From Pedobacter sp014947265 (GTDB lineage: Bacteria; Bacteroidota; Bacteroidia; Sphingobacteriales; Sphingobacteriaceae), in the NCBI RefSeq assembly GCF_014947265.1, contig NZ_JADCNK010000001.1:62001-126000 (forward strand): a DNA stretch of 64,000 nt, in the 5' to 3' direction. Below, one piece after another: positions 59,709 through 64,000 of this stretch. The notes beneath the pieces are model-generated. The model was not told where the DNA came from. It was given only the letters and a program-made list of their open reading frames with translations, and ran no database searches. Position 1 is the first letter of the stretch. Each line of letters begins with the position of its first letter. Made by a program: the position numbers and the translations under genes.

Positions 59709-61334
59709 TTAAAAAATATACTTCGTACTTAAAAAGTTAGAATCATCACCTCTCACAATTTCGTTCAGTAATTTTTTATTATCTTCAGTAAACTTAGTGG
59801 CTACTAAAGAGCGGATCGAGAATGAACGCAGGGCATCCACTACAGAAAGTGTTCCTTCGGCACTGTCTTTACGACCGGTGAAAGGGAACACATCTGGCCC
59901 ACGCTGACATTGGCAATTGATGTTTACACGACTCACCTGGTTAACCAAAGGATCGATCAACGAAGAAATTACCGCAGCATTGTTACTAAAAATACTCACC
60001 TGCTGGCCGTGTGGCGAACCGATTAAATACTCGATAGGTTCCTCCAGATCATCAAACGGAACAACAGGAACAATCGGACCAAACTGCTCTTCGCGGTACA
60101 GTTTCATGTTGCTGTTTACCGGATAAACAATCGCAGGATAAACAAAAGTTTCTAAAGTCTGCCCACCATTTTTGTTCACCACTTTCGCCCCGTGCGAAAC
60201 GGCATCATCAATACATTCTTTTAAATACTCGGGCTTGTTCAGCTCAGGCAGCGGTGTAAGGTTTACACCTTTTTCCCAAGGCATGCCAAATTTCAGTTTT
60301 TCTACTTCTGCAGATAAACGTTTTAAAAATTCCTGTGCCAAACTGCGGTGTACATAAACGATTTTAATGGCTGTACAACGTTGGCCGTTAAAAGAAAGTG
60401 AACCTAAAACGGTTTCTGAAACCGCTAAATCCAGGTCAGCATCTTTGGTGATGATCGCTGCATTTTTGGCATCTAAACCTAAAATAGCCCTTAAACGGTT
60501 TACTTTAGGGTGCAGTTTTTTAAGTTCGTTGGCAACCTTACTTGAGCCAATTAAGGTAAGTACATTAATTTTTCCCGATTTCATTAATCCCGGAACGATG
60601 GTATTCCCACGACCATAAATCGTATTCACCACACCCTTAGGAAAACTGGAACGGAAAGCCTCCAATAAAGGATAGTGCAACAAAGTACCATGTTTAGGTG
60701 GTTTGAATAAAAGCGTATTGCCCATAATCAAAGCCGGAATCAATGTAGTAAAAGTCTCGTTTAAAGGATAATTGAAAGGCCCCATACAAAGTACCACTCC
60801 TAAAGGAGAACGGCGTACCTGGGCCACAATACCCTGTTCTATTTCGAAACGTGATGACTGTCTGTCGATATCTTTCAATGCATCGATGGTTGCGTAGATA
60901 TATTCAACTGTACGGTCGAACTCTTTTACCGAATCGGCATAAGATTTTCCGATTTCCCACATAATGAGCTTGGCAACAATCTCTTTTTGCTCAATCATTT
61001 TATGCGTAAAGTTTTCCACGCAGCTAATCCGATCAGCAACGCTCATGGTTGGCCATTGCCCACGACCATTATCATAAGCGGCTACAGCTGCATCCAAAGC
61101 TTCTGTCGATTCTTTCTCTGTACATACCGGGAAACTACCAATACGCTTTCGTTTTAAGCCTTCAGGGGTTTTTACGCATACTGGAGAAAACACTTCATTA
61201 AACGGTCCGTTCCATGGTTTCATCTCTCCATTTGATAGAAACTCCTTTTGATTGATTTCTTCCGTGAGCCTAAATTCATCTGGAATCTGGCCCTCTTCAA
61301 CGAAAATACTTTCGAGGTTTAGCGTTGTACTCAA
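59709..61334 (-). CDS. NADP-dependent glyceraldehyde-3-phosphate dehydrogenase, GapN-type ALDH
   Basis: 541 aa from a TTG at 61334; no ATG exists upstream in frame, and the next ATG is about 37 codons inside conserved sequence. ALDH fold: MGPFNYPLNETFTTLIPAL (cofactor), nucleophile Cys320 in NGQRCTAIK. Family members oxidise glyceraldehyde 3-phosphate directly to 3-phosphoglycerate, making NADPH. The usual ELGG general-base motif reads GLDA, so the acidic residue is shifted; family position by memory. Context after KDG kinase, KDPG aldolase and a uronate transporter suits oxidation of the triose phosphate they make. A strong terminator separates it from the transporter gene. Confidence 0.85.
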   Translation of the reverse strand: MSTTLNLESIFVEEGQIPDEFRLTEEINQKEFLSNGEMKPWNGPFNEVFSPVCVKTPEGLKRKRIGSFPVCTEKESTEALDAAVAAYDNGRGQWPTMSVADRISCVENFTHKMIEQKEIVAKLIMWEIGKSYADSVKEFDRTVEYIYATIDALKDIDRQSSRFEIEQGIVAQVRRSPLGVVLCMGPFNYPLNETFTTLIPALIMGNTLLFKPPKHGTLLHYPLLEAFRSSFPKGVVNTIYGRGNTIVPGLMKSGKINVLTLIGSSKVANELKKLHPKVNRLRAILGLDAKNAAIITKDADLDLAVSETVLGSLSFNGQRCTAIKIVYVHRSLAQEFLKRLSAEVEKLKFGMPWEKGVNLTPLPELNKPEYLKECIDDAVSHGAKVVNKNGGQTLETFVYPAIVYPVNSNMKLYREEQFGPIVPVVPFDDLEEPIEYLIGSPHGQQVSIFSNNAAVISSLIDPLVNQVSRVNINCQCQRGPDVFPFTGRKDSAEGTLSVVDALRSFSIRSLVATKFTEDNKKLLNEIVRGDDSNFLSTKYIF

Positions 61335-61397
61335 TTTATTTGTTGTTAGGGTTAAATTAATGTTAAATCTATAGTTTAAGTATAGATTCGTTTGTAT

Positions 61398-61438
61398 AAA
61401 AAGGCTGATGGTTCAGAAAGCTTTCTGAACCATCAGCC
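61398..61438 (-). terminator. 36-bp perfect palindromic terminator
   Basis: 61403-61438 is an exact palindrome: an 18-bp arm GGCTGATGGTTCAGAAAG followed directly by its complement, with a TTTTT tail on the minus strand. It ends the kdgK-eda-exuT transcript before gapN. Confidence 0.85.
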
Positions 61439-61444
61439 CTTGGT

Positions 61445-62884
61445 TTATTTTAATTCGATTACTTTATATTTTGGGACTAAGGATTTCATTACCGTCCAGC
61501 CGATTAAATAACATACCGCACAGATGGAAAAGATAATGAAATAACCGGCCTCTTCACCTTTAAAACCCATAAAAACAATCTTGTTTTTGCCCGTATAATC
61601 GAACAGCAAACCAGAGCCTTTATTGATGATGAATGAGCCTAAGCCACCCGCCATACCACCAATACCGGTAATGGTTGCAATGGCTTTTTTAGGAAACATA
61701 TCGCCCACAGTAGAAAATATATTTGCCGACCATGCCTGGTGGGCTGCACCTGCAATACCGATAATGATTACCGGAATCCAGTAAGTAATGTGACCTAAAG
61801 GTTGCGCCGCCAAAGCCAACAGTGGGAAAAATGCAAAAATTAACATGGACCTCATTCTACCTTCGTAAGGATTCATACCTTTTTTATCAACGAAATAAGT
61901 AGGCAACCATCCTCCGATAATCGAAAGCAGCGTAATCATGTAAAGCACAAATAATGGTAATGCACTTTGAGTAGAATCCATTCCGTAAACCGATTTCAGG
62001 TATGCTGGGGTCCAGAATAAAAAGAACCACCAAACCCCATCGGTCATAAATTTACCAAAAGCAAATGCCCAGGTCTGTTTGTATTTAAAACAATCGATAA
62101 ACGAAACTTTTTCTTTGGTTTCTTCAACATAATCAGCCAATTTCCGGTCGTTGATAACATCCTGCTGGATATAAGCCAGTTCCTCCGCGCTAACCCGCTT
62201 ATGCAACTCTGGTTTATTGTACACAAAAACCCATAATCCCATCCACACAAAACCCAGTGCACCGATAATAATGAACGACATTTCCCAACCATAAGCTTTG
62301 GCAATAAAAGGAATGGTAATAGGGGCAGCCAATGCACCAACCGTAGCACCGGCATTGAAAATACTGGTTGCAAATGCCCGGTCTTTTTTAGGAAAATATT
62401 CGGCAGTGGCTTTAATTGCTGCAGGAAAGTTCCCTGCCTCACCAACCGCCAATACAAAACGGGCAAAAATAAAGAGGGTAACACTTACCGAAACCACTAA
62501 ACCGGTATCGTTAATACGGGCAATAATTTCTTTTGCGCCTTCAAAGCCTACAAACCAGTTACCATTGATAATACCTGCAGTTGCAATACCACAGAAAGCA
62601 TGTAAACAGGCTCCAATCGACCAAACACCGATGGCCCATAAAAAGCCTTTTTTAGTATCCAGTTTATCAACTAAACGTCCTGCAAAAAGCATCGATATGG
62701 CATAAAAAATAGAGAACAGGGCCGTTATATTTCCATAGTCGTTATTGTCCCAATGAAATTCCGGTTTAATAAAATCTGTCCAGGTTAACGAAAGGACCTG
62801 TCTATCTAAATAATTTATCGTAGTGGCTAAAAATAACAGCAAACAGATGGTCCATCTATATTTGCTTGTTTTGGGTTGGTTCAT
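61445..62884 (-). CDS. MFS transporter, ExuT-type hexuronate/anion:cation symporter
   Basis: 479 aa with 12 transmembrane segments. Begins RWTICLLLFLATTINYLDRQVLS, typical of the ACS/ExuT family; GRLVDKLDTKKGFLWAIGVW and VLAVGEAGNFPAAIKATAEYFP are the MFS loop motifs. A hydrophilic insert of about 30 residues (IINGNWFVGFEGAKEIIARIND) lies between segments 3 and 4, longer than in E. coli ExuT. It probably imports galacturonate or glucuronate with H+. Follows eda by 20 bp in one operon. Confidence 0.9.
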   Translation of the reverse strand: MNQPKTSKYRWTICLLLFLATTINYLDRQVLSLTWTDFIKPEFHWDNNDYGNITALFSIFYAISMLFAGRLVDKLDTKKGFLWAIGVWSIGACLHAFCGIATAGIINGNWFVGFEGAKEIIARINDTGLVVSVSVTLFIFARFVLAVGEAGNFPAAIKATAEYFPKKDRAFATSIFNAGATVGALAAPITIPFIAKAYGWEMSFIIIGALGFVWMGLWVFVYNKPELHKRVSAEELAYIQQDVINDRKLADYVEETKEKVSFIDCFKYKQTWAFAFGKFMTDGVWWFFLFWTPAYLKSVYGMDSTQSALPLFVLYMITLLSIIGGWLPTYFVDKKGMNPYEGRMRSMLIFAFFPLLALAAQPLGHITYWIPVIIIGIAGAAHQAWSANIFSTVGDMFPKKAIATITGIGGMAGGLGSFIINKGSGLLFDYTGKNKIVFMGFKGEEAGYFIIFSICAVCYLIGWTVMKSLVPKYKVIELK

Positions 62885-62904
62885 TTGGTTAGGTTTGTTA
62901 AATT

Positions 62905-63567
62905 TTATTTGCTCTGCTGAATTAGATCGAGCGCTAATTTGGTATTGTCGAATAACTCCTCGTAAAGTCCTTTACTCATCACGTCTTTACTGATTAATTT
63001 ACTGCCCATACCAACCGCACAAACGCCAGATTTAAACCAGGTTTTCAAGTTATCAGCATTAATTTCTACTCCACCTGTAGGCATAAACAGCTGCCCGGCA
63101 AAAAGATCTTTGATAGATGAAATAAACTCAGGGCCTAAAATATTGGCAGGAAAAATTTTGATCAGCATGGCTTTATGCTCTTGGGCTACACTGATTTCAG
63201 TCGGCGTCATACAGCCCGGAATCCACAGCATACCGATTTTGTTTGCAATTTCGGCAACAGCCGGATTTACGATCGGTGCCACAATAAAATCCGTTCCTGC
63301 CTCGATAAAAGCATTTGCATCAGCAGGGGTTTTAATGGTTCCGATACCCAGATAAAGATCTGGCATCTCTGCATCGCGGATTTCTTTTAACTTTTTAAAG
63401 TTCGGCAGGGCCGATTTACCACGGTTGGTATATTCGAAAACACGTACACCCGCTTTATACAAAGTGCGTAATATTTCTACACTACCCGATTCACTATCCT
63501 GGTAAAAAAGCGGTAACATGCCTTGTTCTAATATGGCATCTAAAATTTTGTGCTTGTTGCTAATCAT
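62905..63567 (-). CDS. eda: KDPG / 4-hydroxy-2-oxoglutarate aldolase
   Basis: 220 aa, standard size. Splits 2-keto-3-deoxy-6-phosphogluconate into pyruvate and glyceraldehyde 3-phosphate. Class I aldolase TIM barrel: VFEYTNRGK, LGIGTIKTPADANAFIEAGTDFIVAP, the Schiff-base Lys in LIKIFPAN and the phosphate site FMPTGGVEINADN. Its start overlaps the kdgK stop by 8 bp. Second gene of the uronate operon. Confidence 0.94.
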   Translation of the reverse strand: MISNKHKILDAILEQGMLPLFYQDSESGSVEILRTLYKAGVRVFEYTNRGKSALPNFKKLKEIRDAEMPDLYLGIGTIKTPADANAFIEAGTDFIVAPIVNPAVAEIANKIGMLWIPGCMTPTEISVAQEHKAMLIKIFPANILGPEFISSIKDLFAGQLFMPTGGVEINADNLKTWFKSGVCAVGMGSKLISKDVMSKGLYEELFDNTKLALDLIQQSK

Positions 63568-64000
63568 TGCGTATTATTCTTTTTTCTATATCAGCTACGG
63601 TACTGGTTGTAGCATCACTTGGAATGTATAATTTATCGTATGCTGCTGCTGTGGCAAAATTTAAGGTTTCTTTGACTGATAACTGGTTGTAAAAACCGTA
63701 AATCAGGCCAGCCATAAAACAATCGCCACTGCCCACCTTATCTACAATCTCTTCAGAAATATATTCTTCGGAAACAGTCAGTTCATCAGCGGTATAAATA
63801 GCTGTATAATACCTGATGCCTTTGCCATGATCAAATCTGAAGGTATTTGCTACTGCTTTGCAAGCCGGAAACAAACTTAATATTTCTTTAGAAGTATCTG
63901 TTGCCTGTTGCAGTAACGTTTCTTTTGCATAACCCTCTGTTGGTGTTAAATCTTCGTGCAGCGCAGTACCCAACATTTTATTGGCTGCCCAAACATTACC
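63560..64000 (-). CDS. kdgK: PfkB family sugar kinase, probable 2-keto-3-deoxygluconate kinase, C-terminal part
   Basis: 146 codons up to the window edge, 5' end missing. The PfkB signature 2 is DKVGSGDCFMAGLIYGF, with the catalytic base Asp in GSGD. ANKMLGT and FRFDHGKGIRYYTA belong to the sugar-binding half. Phosphorylates KDG to KDPG; the substrate is inferred from its overlap with eda and the uronate transporter downstream. The stop codon overlaps the eda start by 8 bp. Confidence 0.87.
   Translation of the reverse strand, partial: GNVWAANKMLGTALHEDLTPTEGYAKETLLQQATDTSKEILSLFPACKAVANTFRFDHGKGIRYYTAIYTADELTVSEEYISEEIVDKVGSGDCFMAGLIYGFYNQLSVKETLNFATAAAYDKLYIPSDATTSTVADIEKRIIRND

Noticed and set aside
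62044..62484. 146-codon frame inside the ExuT-type gene
   Set aside because: Same strand, shifted frame; the MFS reading frame has all the family motifs.
1..64000. tRNA, rRNA, riboswitch or phage genes
   Set aside because: I looked for cloverleaf, conserved rRNA and common riboswitch patterns and for integrases or phage structural genes by eye and found none; a covariance-model search would be decisive.

Overview
The window looks like chromosomal DNA of a Bacteroidota bacterium of the family Sphingobacteriaceae, most like Pedobacter. This is inferred from gene content: SusC/SusD, GLPGLI, GldD, DUF4153, GIN-domain and GxxExxY proteins, promoter boxes of the form TAnnTTTG, low GC, little use of Shine-Dalgarno sites, and many short palindromic intergenic repeats. 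No rRNA, tRNA, CRISPR array, prophage or complete insertion sequence was found.

Layout. 1-8.4 kb: end of a 2-oxo acid dehydrogenase E2 gene, an NHL-repeat lipoprotein, a DUF885 zinc-hydrolase lipoprotein, a GxxExxY gene set between repeat arms, a cupin, a serine hydrolase, a membrane protein, YbaB and a UPF0173 hydrolase. 8.6-21.4 kb: mostly leftward housekeeping and stress genes: polA, a CPBP protease, GNAT, tag, a four-helix-bundle gene between repeat arms, an AhpD-like protein, an alkyltransferase-like protein, trmB, sodA, tadA and csaA, with rightward fcl and oxyR. 21.6-26.4 kb: a xylose operon (xylB, xylA, Na+/sugar symporter) with a LacI-type operator over its promoter. 26.6-36.9 kb: leftward genes including a LolC/E-type permease, MBL hydrolase, gldD, aroE, a phosphosulfolactate synthase homologue, a TPR protein, an M1 peptidase and a TraB/GumN protein. 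37.1-49.2 kb: a DUF4369-thioredoxin protein, an ALDH7-type dehydrogenase, envelope proteins, a TonB-type barrel with its GLPGLI partner, a Crp/Fnr regulator, an AhpD-like protein and rlmI. 49.5-64 kb: a pectin/uronate region.

In the last region a LacI regulator is divergent from susC-susD-DUF5123 lipoprotein, followed by a pectin methylesterase (CE8) and a rhamnogalacturonan acetylesterase (CE12). Opposite these, leftward, lie kdgK (cut by the window end), eda, an ExuT-type uronate transporter and a gapN-type dehydrogenase. Together they suggest binding and de-esterification of pectin outside the cell, uronate uptake, KDG phosphorylation, KDPG cleavage and NADP-linked oxidation of the triose product. 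No pectate lyase, polygalacturonase or early uronate enzyme is in the window.

The least explained content is the repeat landscape: about ten families of short palindromic or tandem repeats. Two families flank single small genes of unknown function (GxxExxY at 3.9-4.3 kb, four-helix bundle at 14.6-14.9 kb), and one of them also occurs as an 82-bp gene-less copy. At the four-helix site the repeat arms supply the last codons of one neighbour and the start codon and first codons of the other. These one-gene cassettes are the best candidates here for an under-described mobile system.
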